64,000 nt of DNA, from positions 21,989,045 to 22,053,044 of the forward strand of contig OW203990.1 in assembly GCA_934047225.1 (NCBI GenBank), read 5' to 3'. Positions within the stretch are counted from its first letter, which is position 1; each line of letters begins with the position of its first letter. The stretch comes from Ypsolopha sequella. Its lineage: Eukaryota; Arthropoda; Insecta; Lepidoptera; Ypsolophidae. The notes under the pieces are model-generated. The model had not been told where the DNA came from. It ran no database searches and saw nothing but the letters and a program-made list of their open reading frames with translations. Both the position numbers and the translations under genes were made by a program. This document shows positions 43,946-54,489 of this stretch, in pieces.

Positions 43946-44044
43946 AAGGCTGTAACAGATGATCAAGATTTTGGTATTTGTCAAAAATGCACAAAGGAGC
44001 ATATAACAATAATTAAAGATGTTTTTGAAACGTGGATACGCTGA
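43946..44044 (+). pseudogene. Chemosensory-protein-like terminal exon or fragment
   Basis: After TTTGACAG the plus strand reads KAVTDDQDFGICQKCTKEHI then TIIKDVFETWIR-stop, 32 codons. The C-x2-C inside a charged helix context, followed by K/E-rich helix residues, resembles the C-terminal half of insect chemosensory proteins (C-x6-C-x18-C-x2-C). The frame is closed by a stop immediately upstream of the CAG, which suits a splice acceptor. No upstream exon with the first cysteine pair was found between here and the PLE, which may have inserted into the locus. Confidence 0.28.
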
Positions 44045-44049
44045 ATTGA

Positions 44050-45565
44050 GACGGCAGTAAGAAGAACACAGTGTAACCTATATAGCACAAGATTAGAGTC
44101 CATCAAACGAGCAGCAATAATTGTGTGGGTTCTGTTCCATATGCCTGCTTCAAGCAGTCCTCATCGAGTTACGTATTGATATTGGAGACCGTCAATAGCC
44201 CTCTGAAGAATGGAGAGAAATCCTTTGAGTCTCTGGCTGCCTTCGAATGTCTTGCGCACACAATGCACTGTATGAAATCAACTGCAGCTCTTGGGACAAA
44301 TGCACGTGTGGTTGCGTCCCTGCAGTTTTTCAATTATGCACCTCGACGTGATTCTTCAATCCTTGTTGCATAAAATCTTTTTATTGTTGTTGCACTCTAA
44401 AAGAGTTATTCGTTCATAAGTTTATAATATAATCACATGTGCGAGTAATACTTTAATAAATATATAATATTGCCTCTATTGGCCTTTTATTTGTTTTTTA
44501 TTTTGATTTATTTTATTTTTGACGTAAAGATTATATTTTATGCTCTGTGCCTATTTGAGACCGAGGAGTCGTCGACCTTTATTTTGGTAAACTCGCTTGG
44601 CTTTACCAGAACCGTAGTACTTTATTATTCTTTTATTACCCATTATTTACCATTTATTATTGTCTTCTACAATGTTAATTTATTAAATAAATGATACAGC
44701 AAACTAACCTAACCTATACATTACACTTACACTTATTGCACAAAAACAAAACAAAAGGGAATATTTATATTACTATACACCACACACCACTAGCTCACAA
44801 TATTACACAAAATCGGAATCGTCAAATGCACTACACTACCACAAAAACACCTGATATTAGCCAAAATTTTCTTTCCACTTTCTATGTGTTTTTCATTGCC
44901 CGAAATAAAGACATTTTATTTTTTTATTTTTGCGTGACGGGAGCGTGTCGTTTGACTCTAAGTGCCTGATTAAATTTAAAAGCAATAATCAAAATCGTTA
45001 GATCATGTTTTGGTATTTTTTTTTTCAGGCGCTATTAAGTATTTTCAAGCTTTTTCCTTCTAAAACAAATTGAATAAAAAAAGAATCTCAAAGGAATATT
45101 TACTTCTTTGAACCATACCTGAATATGTGATGTCTTCTGCATTTTAGCCCGTATTTGGTGAGAAACTGATGATAAACAGTTTCTTATTTTTATGACTTTG
45201 TAGTAACGCGTGAAGCTTATTATAGCTTTAAATGATAAATTATGTAAAAACGAATTCCAAGGGGTCTTAGAATAAGGATCAACGTATGTTTATGCAGAGC
45301 TGCAATTTTCTAAAGCGACAGGATGCAGCGTCTTCGAAATTCTAAAATGTCGAATTTCACATTTTGTCCGGGATAATCGCCTTAAGATGAAGTTGCGGAG
45401 GCTGCAAACTAGCGATAGTACTCGTTGTAGTAATTGTAGTAGTTGACACTCTGTATATTTCTCTCTTATCCGTATCGCCAAGCCACCTTTAAGTTTGACG
45501 CGAACTATAACGACAGTTTTAGATATAACCTACTATGGGATCTGACCTGATACTTGAAGCGTATA
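44050..45565. other. Spacer; downstream of the secreted-protein gene
   Basis: 44,110-44,370 has a less AT-rich, 82-residue plus-strand frame with no domain. 45,381-45,425 is one end of MITE family B. The rest is AT-rich; no clear AATAAA for the minus-strand gene was pinned down within 300 bp of its stop. Confidence 0.35.
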
Positions 45566-45569
45566 AAAC

Positions 45570-48500
45570 TTACTTCTGGTGCGGGTCATGCTTGCTGCCC
45601 ATCATCAGAGACAGGGCCGTCTTAGAACTCCTCTTACTGGCCTGACGTTCTTCCTCCAACTCTTTGCTTAGCATGTGGTCTGTAAAATAAATCACGATTA
45701 GTAAAATTCTAACTAAATGTAAATAATACTAAATTATAAATAATACTTAAAATAAACACTGACTACAAAGAAAATAAAACAAAAAATAGCCTAAATTAAG
45801 TAAAAAATATTACTAGATCGCTGCCGCAGGGGAAGGTCCCCAGCAGGCTGTGACGTAACCCTTTGGATTGCGAGGCTAATCCGCTATCCGAGGTAGGCCC
45901 CAGCCCGCCGATCACCAGAAACGTCGACCAGTCATCCAGACAAAGTCATCGCGCCTCTGGTCCCCATGACCTCTGCTGCAGCTGCCGCTGCGGTCAGATC
46001 TATTGTGGCCAGTGAATCCACACAGATCACGTCCCACACCAATGGCCGCCCGTTCTTCCACGCTAAAAGTGTACCAGACCCACGGATCAAGGGTAGCTGG
46101 CACTTTAACGCTATCAAGAGCCCGGTGGATGACGTTTTAAGGCTGACTTGACGTGGCAGACGCCCAGCACTGCGCTGGCATGAAAGGCCATGATGATCAA
46201 GCTGGTCGACGCTAACTCCACAACGGCAGCGATGTGTTTGATTTATTTATATTTGATACATTTCAAAATTGAATAGGACGTTCTTTTTTTATCGTCGCAA
46301 AAAATACTATACATGTGGTATATGTTTAGAATAAGTAATCATATAAGTACATGTGTTTATATCAAAACAAAAGCCAATATAATTTGTTCAATTACCACAT
46401 CACTTGACATATTCTCTGTATGGTTGATTTCGAATATGTAGGTAGAATGCACAGACAATTAATGTCTGTGGTAGACTGCAATTATTTTAAACCTCATAAA
46501 TCTACTTTTCGTATTTCCTGTACAATACACACACATATCGGCAGACAAAGTAAAAAAGAATTCTTACTTTTAAAAGTATTTCCTGTTCTCTTCCTATACT
46601 CTTGCTCCAAAGCTGGCAGCAAACCAGGATACAATTGTAGCGGAGTGCGGTAGAAATCTTGAGAAAATACAGATTTATCTTAATATTTACTTCTAGGGCA
46701 TACTCGTGAGAGGCATAATTCAGTAGAGGAATTACTTACAGAGCATTCTTTCCGCAGACGGCAACGGTAATACTTCGTCCGAGCGACCTCGTAGATAATC
46801 TAGATTTAAAAAACATGGGTTATAAAAATTTATAATTTTACATTGTTATTGCTTTTTTCGGACACCCTGCCCTGCATGTTTTTTATTTATTTATTAATAA
46901 AACAGAGTTTACCATAAAACTTATATACTGACAAGTGTGACAAAAACCAGTTTAGATTTGACCGCACACCGCATTCACACGGCATCACTCATCACATTAG
47001 GTAGGTACTTATAGATAAGGTGCTTACATTATATACAACTCACAGCTAGCTTTTGTTTGTGTATACACACTAGGTGGTTGTTTTTATGCTTATTTACGAT
47101 GATATGGATTATGAGAAGAATTTATTATAGATGCGAATCATTTTGTGTACAAAATGCTGCTTGCGGGACAAAACACGCCTGACAGGTCCCTGATGTGATG
47201 ACGAATGGTCGGTTAAGGCGATACTTAAAAGTTTTAGCGTCCTTGTTACTCCATATGCAAAAAAAAAACTATTTTGTCTATTTTTGATTTGATTTTTAAG
47301 GAGACTTTACAAATACATAATATCCACATTTTGAATGCAATTTCTCAATGAAATTAGTTAGGATTTCAGAATTACAGGAAAAAATAAAACAATTTAGAGG
47401 TCTTTTCGGACTTAAATTCTGTAGAGAAAATTTTTCGTTTTCGTTTCGAGCGTTTTCCTTCAGTGAGAATCTTAATCAAATACTCAATAAACGTTTACGC
47501 AAATATGAAATACATAGATGACGTAATAGTGGAGAAAATGGATTCGAAAATACCCTTTTTTTTTGGTATCGCCATTAAAACTAATAAAAAGAATAAAAAG
47601 CGTATCATGCAATCTTCGTTGTCTTAAGATGACTTTAAGGTCTACTTCGCTAAAATCAGCACTACTTTAGTTCATTTTATATTAATTTAAGACCGACATT
47701 TTCCTTTTTTTTCCGTCCCTCTCGCACTGCGTGGTTTTCCGTATGGAGTGACGGTGACATTTGCAAGCGTGACATATCCTCTTAAGGCGATTTCAGACGG
47801 TATCGTTCTAAAACTATTTTTTTTTTCTTATTTTTACTAAAAGTTGTGAAATAAATGTCATTTCTGGCATTTCACGACCATAGTTTAATGTCGAATAATG
47901 TTGTTTAATAAGTATAATGTATGTACCTACATTGCAAAATAAACTATACATTCTCTATCTCATTTCCTCCCAGAAAAAAAAAACAATTAAGCTGTAGGTC
48001 GTAAAATTCACTAAGTGTACAACAAGCAGTTTCAAATAAAACAAAAAAAAAACAAATATCCAACACATGAAAGGCAGTATTCGGTTCGTTCGTAACCTGT
48101 TTATAAAATCAAATGAAATATATTTATTTATCTTAATATAGCTTCTTTATATACACTTATTACCAGTGAGTTTGAATGTAGAATAAAAACAAGTGAACTA
48201 AATTTAATACAGAAATATACAACAAAAAAAAGGTTAACTTAACTTCTTCAGTCCTGAGCGTGTATTTCTTAAGATATTAATGCAAATTTTCTATTGGGAT
48301 ATGATAGAGGTGCAAATATTTCTATGGAAAAAACATTTTTCAGTAGAAAACTCCGGGAAATATTACAGGTATCAAGTATGATACCTCAGGACTCAACCAT
48401 CACAAAATAACTCATATTTCAAGGATTATTTCTTTATTTGACCTTGCAGTCAATTATTTTCGAATAATAGTTACAGTACCATCGTTTCTCACTACTTGAT

Positions 48501-49326
48501 CGTAAGAACCTCTTTGTTTCGACATTTGATGGTCTCTTGTAAATTTTGTGTTTTAAGGTATGCGATTCTTAAAGAAAAACAAAAAAGTTTTCATAGAAAG
48601 TTTAAAAAAAAAACATGATTGAGTCCTAACGTATCACCCGCGATACCCCAACAAAAACCATTAGCTTCACAGCAACTAAAAAAAAATCTACGCCATGGCT
48701 GCTTATTCTTTATTCTTTATTGTACACACATATACAGCAACAGGGATACATTACATTCAAACAATATGCACATTGGCGTGCTTATCTCTAAGAAGAGATA
48801 AGTAAGCAATGCTTCAGAAAAGTAATAACAAAAATATTCTAAAGCATACAGAAAAAACAATAAAATAACGTAAATTGCGTCTATCCTTGGTTGCACAATC
48901 AAAATTCACTGATTTTGACAGATGACAAACAGCTGACTTGAAAAAATATTTTTTGATGCGCCAAAATGTACAAAATATGATACCATGGGCCATTTGCTTG
49001 TGCTTTATTTAGATTCGGCTATAAAAAATCATAAACCCAAGGTATCATATATCATATAAGAAAATAAAAAATTTAACCTCCTCAGTCCTGGGGACTGAGG
49101 AGGTTAAATTTAATAAAATATTTAATTTGCATAAATAAATTATAAAAAGTAAAATCGATGAAATCCGAAACTGACCTTTATAAAAGTTGAAGCCATCCTT
49201 CCCAACTTCGTTAGATACGGCCCGAGAGGATAAAGCTAAAAGTGCCAAAATAGATAAAACAGATTCCCTCATAATATTTATTAAGATTTCTAATAATGAG
49301 ATCGGAACGGATGGCTACAAAGTACT
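45570..49326 (-). CDS. Three-exon gene for an 88-residue secreted protein, family unknown
   Basis: Exon 1 CDS 49,176-49,272 encodes MRESVLSILALLALSSRAVS (a good signal peptide, cleavage near RAVS|NE) and ends phase 1 at AAAG|GTCAGT. Exon 2 (46,740-46,799), after ATCTAG, completes an Asp and reads YLRGRSDEVLPLPSAERML, ending phase 1 at T|GTAAGT. Exon 3 (45,570-45,679), after TTTTACAG, completes a Tyr and reads HMLSKELEEERQASKRSSKT to HDPHQK-stop. The 97+60+110 nt make exactly 89 codons. The mature part (~68 residues) has no cysteine, an acidic helical stretch and one dibasic KR, as in a neuropeptide or other processed precursor; no amidation signal. GTAAGT overlapping the stop could allow an alternative longer form. 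Role unknown. Confidence 0.72.
45820..46240. other. GC-rich block in intron 2 of the secreted-protein gene
   Basis: Abrupt GC-rich composition with overlapping open frames on both strands (45,912-46,151), none with a recognised domain. Likely an inserted retroelement fragment (a frame near 46,140 reads DLTWQTPSTALA), but unassigned. Confidence 0.35.
46810..47210. other. Intron sequence, nothing recognised
   Basis: Start of intron 1 (minus-strand gene) next to exon 2; AT-rich, no repeat found. Confidence 0.4.
47213..47785. mobile_element. TTAA-flanked element, diverged long copy
   Basis: TTAA at 47,213-47,216 and 47,782-47,785; ends GGCGATAC... and ...GACATATCCTC. Shares TTTTAGCGTCC, ACTCCATATGC and CGTCCCTCTCGCACTGCG with the 15,648 copy. 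Lies in the long intron of the secreted-protein gene. Confidence 0.65.
48694..48800 (-). mobile_element. CR1/Jockey-type LINE 3' end
   Basis: Minus strand TTACTTATCTCTTCTTAGAG, ATAAGCACGCC, ... TGTGTGTACAATAAAGAATA with an AATAAAGAATAAG tail, as in 18,118-18,214. Confidence 0.7.
49069..49111. repeat. Perfect 20-bp hairpin, 3-nt loop
   Basis: AAATTTAACCTCCTCAGTCC (49,069-49,088), TGG, then the exact complement (49,092-49,111). It is in intron 1 close to exon 1 of the secreted-protein gene. CAGTCCTGAG-type phrases also occur near 48,250 and 48,392, so it may be a remnant of a repeat. Confidence 0.85.
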
Positions 49327-49358
49327 GGGAAGATGAGGTAAGTGCACCCTTTTATATA
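49326..49358 (-). promoter_or_regulatory. TATA box and initiator of the secreted-protein gene
   Basis: Minus strand TATATAAAAGGG (TATAAAAG at 49,349-49,356) lies 30 bp upstream of an arthropod-type initiator CCCAGTACT (A at 49,326). The implied 5' UTR of 54 nt has no upstream ATG before the start at 49,272. TATA plus Inr suggests a tissue- or stage-specific gene. Confidence 0.65.
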
Positions 49359-49364
49359 TTTTTT

Positions 49365-50380
49365 TCTAAAGTTGTAATAATGCGTTAAGATTGCGTAGGC
49401 TAAGAGAGTGGAGGGTTCTGCTGGAATAATTTTTATTCTTTATTAAATAACGAATAATTGATATTTTTTGCACCAAACTGTATTAGACTTAAACAGCAAA
49501 TTCGGGTATTATTGGGGATAGAGAAAATTTAATGTATGTGTACTAGTAATTTTATGAGTACACCAGCAAATAAAGTTTAGTCTCCACAAAGAGAAGCTTC
49601 CAGTTACCAGGGAACTATAAAACTCCGCAACCGTATCAAAAGGGTAGCCTTTCTGGAAGCACCTGTCAGTGTTGCTGACGTGACGCGGTGGGCGGGCGGA
49701 TAGGGCGAGCATAACTCCTCTATTTCAGGTATAAGAGATAGCTGTGAAAATACTTTCTAGTTCGTATAGATACCGTGCTGAAATTTTGACTTTTCGCCTC
49801 CATCGATTCCAGCACGGGATGTCAAGTTTGCGCGCGTTACGCATCGCTCATGATACTTTTACTCTCGTAAAATGTCAAAATGTGATAAAATGTAGGTGAT
49901 GATATGTACCATCTCAGTTCGAAAGCCTGTGCTCCGAGCGGCCACTGCAAGCAACAAAAGCAATAGGGCGGACACATGACATCCGTGGCGCAACTTAGCA
50001 CCTTTTGCAAAAGTTCTTACTTTTAGATGAGCCCGGCACCGGTTGCGATAATAATAAGCTACTATGATACGTACGAATTCACAAAATCTCTCCCGTCATT
50101 CTGACTTGACTACCTCTAAGTCCATTTTATTCAATGCATATACTTTCAACATTCTTATACTAACAGTGTCTGTATTGGGCAGAATAATCATAATATTTTC
50201 CTTGAAGTATTGTTTTGAAAAGGTTGTAAGTTACGTGGGCGTGCCTTAGAATAGTTTTTATAACGTCATAAAAGTTATACTTTGGAGACTGTTTAAGTGG
50301 CACCCCACGATAGCATTGTAAAAAATTAACTTGTTTCAGGGCAATGAGTTTTGTTTAAGTTTTTGATGTCGTTGCGCAAA
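49365..50380. other. Upstream region of the secreted-protein gene; nothing recognised
   Basis: Mixed composition with a more GC-rich stretch at 49,590-50,045. No promoter for a divergent gene and no known motif cluster were identified. Confidence 0.3.
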
Positions 50381-50419
50381 CAAACCACTAACAACACATA
50401 TGTATTAGAAGCACCTAAT

Positions 50420-50616
50420 TTTAAATGCGAAAGTGTGTTTGTTGGTTGTTGGTTTGCTGGTTTGCCTTACCTTCACGCAGCAACGGAGTAAATCGACGTG
50501 ATTTTTTTGCAAAGAGATAGTCTATGGGCCGGAGAGTGACATAGGCTACTTTTTATCCCAAAAAAATGCAAACTAAACCAGTGCGGGCAAAGCCCCGGAC
50601 AAAAGCTATGAACACA
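50420..50616 (+). mobile_element. Helitron-like lepidopteran repeat
   Basis: Left part ATGCGAAAGTGTGTTTGTTG, then CAACGGAGTAAATCGACGTG, AAAGAGATAGTCTATGGGCC and GAGTGACATAGGCTACTTTT, ending with GCGGGCAAAGCCCCGG and AAAAGCTA. The 3' GC-rich hairpin followed by a CTAGT-like end is how I remember this abundant family; the terminal CTAGT is mutated here. The superfamily assignment is less sure than the family. Confidence 0.55.
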
Positions 50617-50779
50617 CGATTTATTTTTTTTTAGTTTGTGTTGCAGAAAATCTGCAATACAGGCTTTACTATTTATATAATACTTACAGCAGTTATTTCA
50701 TTTTAAAAAAGCCAGTCGAATGAATAACATATTCATACAAGTCTAACTGGAAAAATATATATACAACATTTGAGTATTT

Positions 50780-51070
50780 ATAATGAACAGAAAATCACTT
50801 GTACTATCCCACAAATTTATTTAATATTTCCTGACCAGTTTCGCCTTTATAGCATTATCAAAGGAATTAATATAAGATCTTAATTACACAATAAATAGTT
50901 TACATCAGCCAGTGCGATCAATGACACTAACACATTTTTGTAGTGAGGGTAATAATGCCATAAAGGCGAAACCGGTCAGGAAGTATTAAATAAATTTGTA
51001 GGATAGTACAAGTGATTTTCTGTTCATTATGTATTGCAAGTTCCACCAAGTACCAACAATCAACAGTGTA
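50780..51070. mobile_element. 291-bp inverted-arm element with hammerhead-like ends and 15-bp duplication
   Basis: AACATTTGAGTATTT occurs exactly at 50,765-50,779 and 51,071-51,085, marking a 15-bp target duplication. Between them, an 80-bp arm (50,780-50,859) is repeated inverted (50,951-51,030) with about 5 mismatches. Reading outward from the centre, each arm carries AAGGCGAAAC(T/C)GGTCAGGAA. In the left arm (minus strand) this is preceded by TTCCT, which pairs with AGGAA as hammerhead stem I, and by TTGATAA in place of CTGATGA. Long variable duplications and inverted terminal copies are typical of Penelope-like elements. No coding sequence. Confidence 0.7.
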
Positions 51071-51089
51071 AACATTTGAGTATTTGGTT

Positions 51090-51780
51090 CACAAATACTG
51101 TCCGTACAAACTTTGCTAGCTTTACGAGTAACAATAACTTTTTCGCTAACTGTACAGTATGAAATGAAAACTATTTATTTCGGAACTGAAACTGGAAAAG
51201 TTACACTGTTCATTCTCCAATTCACGGCAGATTTTGTAGTCTCATTTTCTGAATGCAGAACGAGATGAAAATGGACAGATTTCTGACGGCACTTAAGGCG
51301 AAGGCTTTCAGCAAATGAACGTCGAGGCTTTGCACCCCTAGCGCGGGAACAAAGACTCTTCTCACGTCACCTCTAGACTTTAACCAGACTAAAAAGACCT
51401 TTAAGGTTTATTTACAGACAACGAAACGGTGATGTAAGAGTAAAAATGTTGATGTTTTGTGTGTTTAAAAAATGCGATTTTACTTGCTGGATTTTTTCAG
51501 CGCAAGCCAAAAACCAGTGATTCGTCTATAATATACGAACAACTTTTGTTAGAGAGAAAAACCAAAATCGCGAAAAAATCAGGTGCCCCATAGAAAAGCT
51601 ACAGAGCTAATTTACCATTGCACAATGTATGAAACAGATGATTTTTGAAGTAAAAACTTCATGAGTCGCGTTGAGCGATTTTTGGTATGAGAAAATCTTT
51701 TAGGTTCGCGTCACCGACTGCAACGTGTTGCTCTTGGCTAGGGGGCCTATTATGTATCTCTAGTTGCCTTCTGGACCGGG
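51090..51780. other. Spacer with a diverged MITE-B trace
   Basis: 51,520-51,670 shares ATACGAACAACTTTTGTTAG, CCATAGAAAAGCTAC and TGTATGAAACAG with MITE family B but lacks clean ends. Nothing else recognised. Confidence 0.4.
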
Positions 51781-51782
51781 TT

Positions 51783-51935
51783 CCTATCATCAAAAACATA
51801 GATATACTATCGAATTCCGATTTCATAAGGATATTTTCGCACTTGAAGTGACGTCACAGTTCGTAAATACATAGTTCAATACCCACTAAAGGCAATTTCG
51901 AAATTTCAGTTTTTATCTATGTTTTTGATGATAGG
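51783..51935. mobile_element. MITE with 22-bp perfect inverted ends
   Basis: CCTATCATCAAAAACATAGA(TA) at 51,783-51,804 and its exact complement at 51,914-51,935. The 153-bp interior contains a TGACGTCA palindrome and no frame. Confidence 0.7.
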
Positions 51936-52354
51936 CACCCAGTTTAGTTGGTAACCAAAGATACAGAATAGGGGGGCAGGAGTAAAAAGTTTCACTTCTG
52001 TTGGCAGTCCCCATGACTGCCGTTTTTGTCTTTGTGATTTCTAGGTTGGCTTCATAGTAAACGTTGTATATTAAGACGATTATTATCCTAGACCCAAGTC
52101 TGAAATCATTCCAGACAGTATATTTATTTTCTGAGTTAATGGAACAGTGACTCCCATAGTTTGTTTGCGTTTCTAGGTAATCCAATCGAACATTATAAAG
52201 AACCCAATCTAATTCTCTTTCTGCTTCTATGCTTAAGCTCATAACAATGCTAATGTAGTACTTTCCCATTACTTCATCATCGATTCTCTGGAGCTTAGAA
52301 GGAAGTTAGCTTTGGCTAAGTTTGTATTTAAGGCCGTTGTAGCCGCCACCGACC

Positions 52355-52440
52355 TCGAGTCAACCTGTCTCGGTACAAATATCGATAGAAACTATATTGA
52401 AATAACGTTCATATCAGCTCGCACTGCATTACATCGCTCG
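52355..52440 (+). repeat. Dispersed ATATCGATAGAAACTATATT repeat, copy 3
   Basis: GAGTCAACCTGTCTCGGTAC through AACGTTCATATCAGC matches 37,855-37,915; the second half of the family is missing. Confidence 0.6.
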
Positions 52441-52834
52441 GTCTAGGCGCTTAAAAATACCTAAAAAATTTGTAGCAATATTCTTTAAAAATAATCAAAG
52501 GAACTCATTTGTTGTTATAATATCGTCAAATAGACAAAGTTTCAATTTGTTTATTTGCATAATTCATTAATTAAATCGGACTTAAATATTAAATTGGACC
52601 CTGTTTTTTGAATTTATTTTGTTATTATAGATAAAAATTTAAAATTCTAATCAAAGCACATTATTCTACATATTCTATAGTATATGATATGCATATCTTT
52701 TTTTTAAATAATTTGCTTATTTAACATCTGAGGAGAACCCAACCTTAATTGTGGCTTTTTGGTCTCCAGCTGTAAGAACCGCCTCAATTTCAAGCAACAA
52801 GATCGATACTATTGTTCTAGTCCAGTTTTGGAGG

Positions 52835-54180
52835 ACATACATTTTTTATGGTTTTTCAAGGATTTCTCGAAATAGATGCAATTAAATATAGCCAAAATAT
52901 ATATTTTTACAATCTCCTTTTTAATACCTACAATTTGATTTGATATGAGACAGACAGGTTGGTATTTGTTTTTCTTTTAATGTTTTTTTATTTAGTTTTA
53001 AGTTAGTTTTATAAAAAAAAAACATTATTTATATGTTATTTAAGTTTAGAGAACAAATAAATATTTGATATCCATATTGTATTTTTATAAAATATTATAT
53101 TTATTCATTTTACTTATTTTTTTATATTTTTCATTTATGCTCAACTTTTTATATAGTTATAAAAAGTTGAGCATAAATGAATATATAGTTTTCCTGTAAT
53201 TGGCCAGTTATGATCTATCATCGACATTCTTGTTTCATATTTTTTGGTGTACCAATTTCGAGATCAGAGATTTTCTTTTTAAGATAATATTTTTTATTTT
53301 TCTCACTTTTGTTTTGGAAATATTTTGAGCTATTTCAAATTTTTTTAATTTTTTTACGCCGTGATATGTGGGCAAACTAATGCTATTGTTGTGCCAAATT
53401 TCATGTCTTTGTCTTTACCGGTGGTATAGTTATGGGGCTGTGACATACGGACGGACGGATGGACGGACAACGGAGTTTCACTATAAAGGTTCCTTTTGTA
53501 CCTTTTAGGTACAACGGAACCCTAAAACCGACCAAGTGTGAGTCAGACTCGCGTACCTAGGGTTCCGTGGATGATAAATTTAATTTTGTCATTTTTTAAT
53601 GAATTTCACAACCACTTTATTTTTCCTGTAATCTTTACGTAAACTCATATTACCATGATTTTTTCATATTTTTCGGTCTACCGGTTTTGGAGATAAAGGG
53701 GGGGACATACTTTTTTATGGTTTTTCAAGGATTTCTCAACATAGATTCAATTAAATGAAGTTAAGCTATAGATTTTTACAATTAGCTTTTCAATACGTAC
53801 AATTTGATACCCATATTTTATTTTTATATATATTTTTTTTCTTCTTTTTTTATATTTCTCATTTGTGCTAATTTTTTTTTTAAATCGCTATAGATTTTCT
53901 GCTATTGGCCAATTATGATCTATAGCTGACATATTTTTCGGTTTACCAGTTTTGGAGATAAGGGGGGGCATACATTTTTTTTGTGATTATTTAAAATTTT
54001 TCATATTTTTTACACCGTGATATGTGGGCAAATTAATGCTATTGTTGTGCCAAATTTCATGTCTTTATCTTTAACGGTGCTAAAGTAATGAGGCTGTGAC
54101 ATACGGACGGACGGATGGACAACGGAGTCTCACCATAAAGGTTCCTTTTGTACCTTCTAGGTACTATGGAACCCTAAAAA
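52835..54180. repeat. Two tandem copies of a GGGTTCCG-family repeat
   Basis: Copy 1 (about 52,835-53,525) and copy 2 (about 53,526-54,180) share GGTTTTTCAAGGATTTCTC, ATTCAATTAAAT, CACCGTGATATGTGGGCAAA, TGCTATTGTTGTGCCAAATTTC, ACATACGGACGGACGGATGG and GGTTCCTTTTGTACCTT...GGAACCCTAAAA. The junction contains CCGACCAAGTGTGAGTCAGA, the family's start, so the copies are head-to-tail. Confidence 0.75.
53131..53180. repeat. Perfect 23-bp hairpin, 4-nt loop
   Basis: Arm from TCATTTATGCTCAAC to TATA (53,131-53,153), loop TAGT, exact complement to 53,180. It lies within repeat copy 1; copy 2 has only a degenerate version near 53,850. Confidence 0.85.
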
Positions 54181-54276
54181 CGTCAAATTCAGTTGACCTG
54201 TTTAACTATATTTTATATCAATAATTTGTTGCGAGTTCACCTTTTTCCAACTTATTCAGAATATAAATTCATAATT

Positions 54277-54480
54277 GCCGTGGCCGAGCGATAGAGAGCG
54301 CTCGCCTGCTAACCAGAGGTCGTGTCTTCAATCCCTTCTTATCTTCGGAAAACCGTCTGACACCTCCTCGAGGACGTATGTCGTGATGTTACATTATTTT
54401 TTATGTTTATGTATAAATTCATTAAAAATACACCGTGAAACAGAAATGGACCTCTGAATAGACGCCAGAGCTCTTGCAAT
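54277..54480 (+). mobile_element. tRNA-derived SINE (tRNA-Ser-like head)
   Basis: GTGGCCGAGCGATAGAGAGC, CTCGCCTGCTAACCAGAGG and TCAATCCC resemble the D arm, anticodon arm (GCT) and T arm of a tRNA-Ser, but the acceptor stem and B box are incomplete and it runs on into an unrelated body. Treated as a SINE, not a functional tRNA. Confidence 0.55.
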
Positions 54481-54489
54481 GCTGGATCG

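Noticed and set aside
44125..44373. 82-residue plus-strand frame
   Set aside because: No signal peptide, domain or flanking splice sites; composition alone is not enough.
54277..54340. Functional tRNA-Ser gene
   Set aside because: Acceptor stem does not pair, the B box is imperfect and the sequence continues into a SINE-like body.
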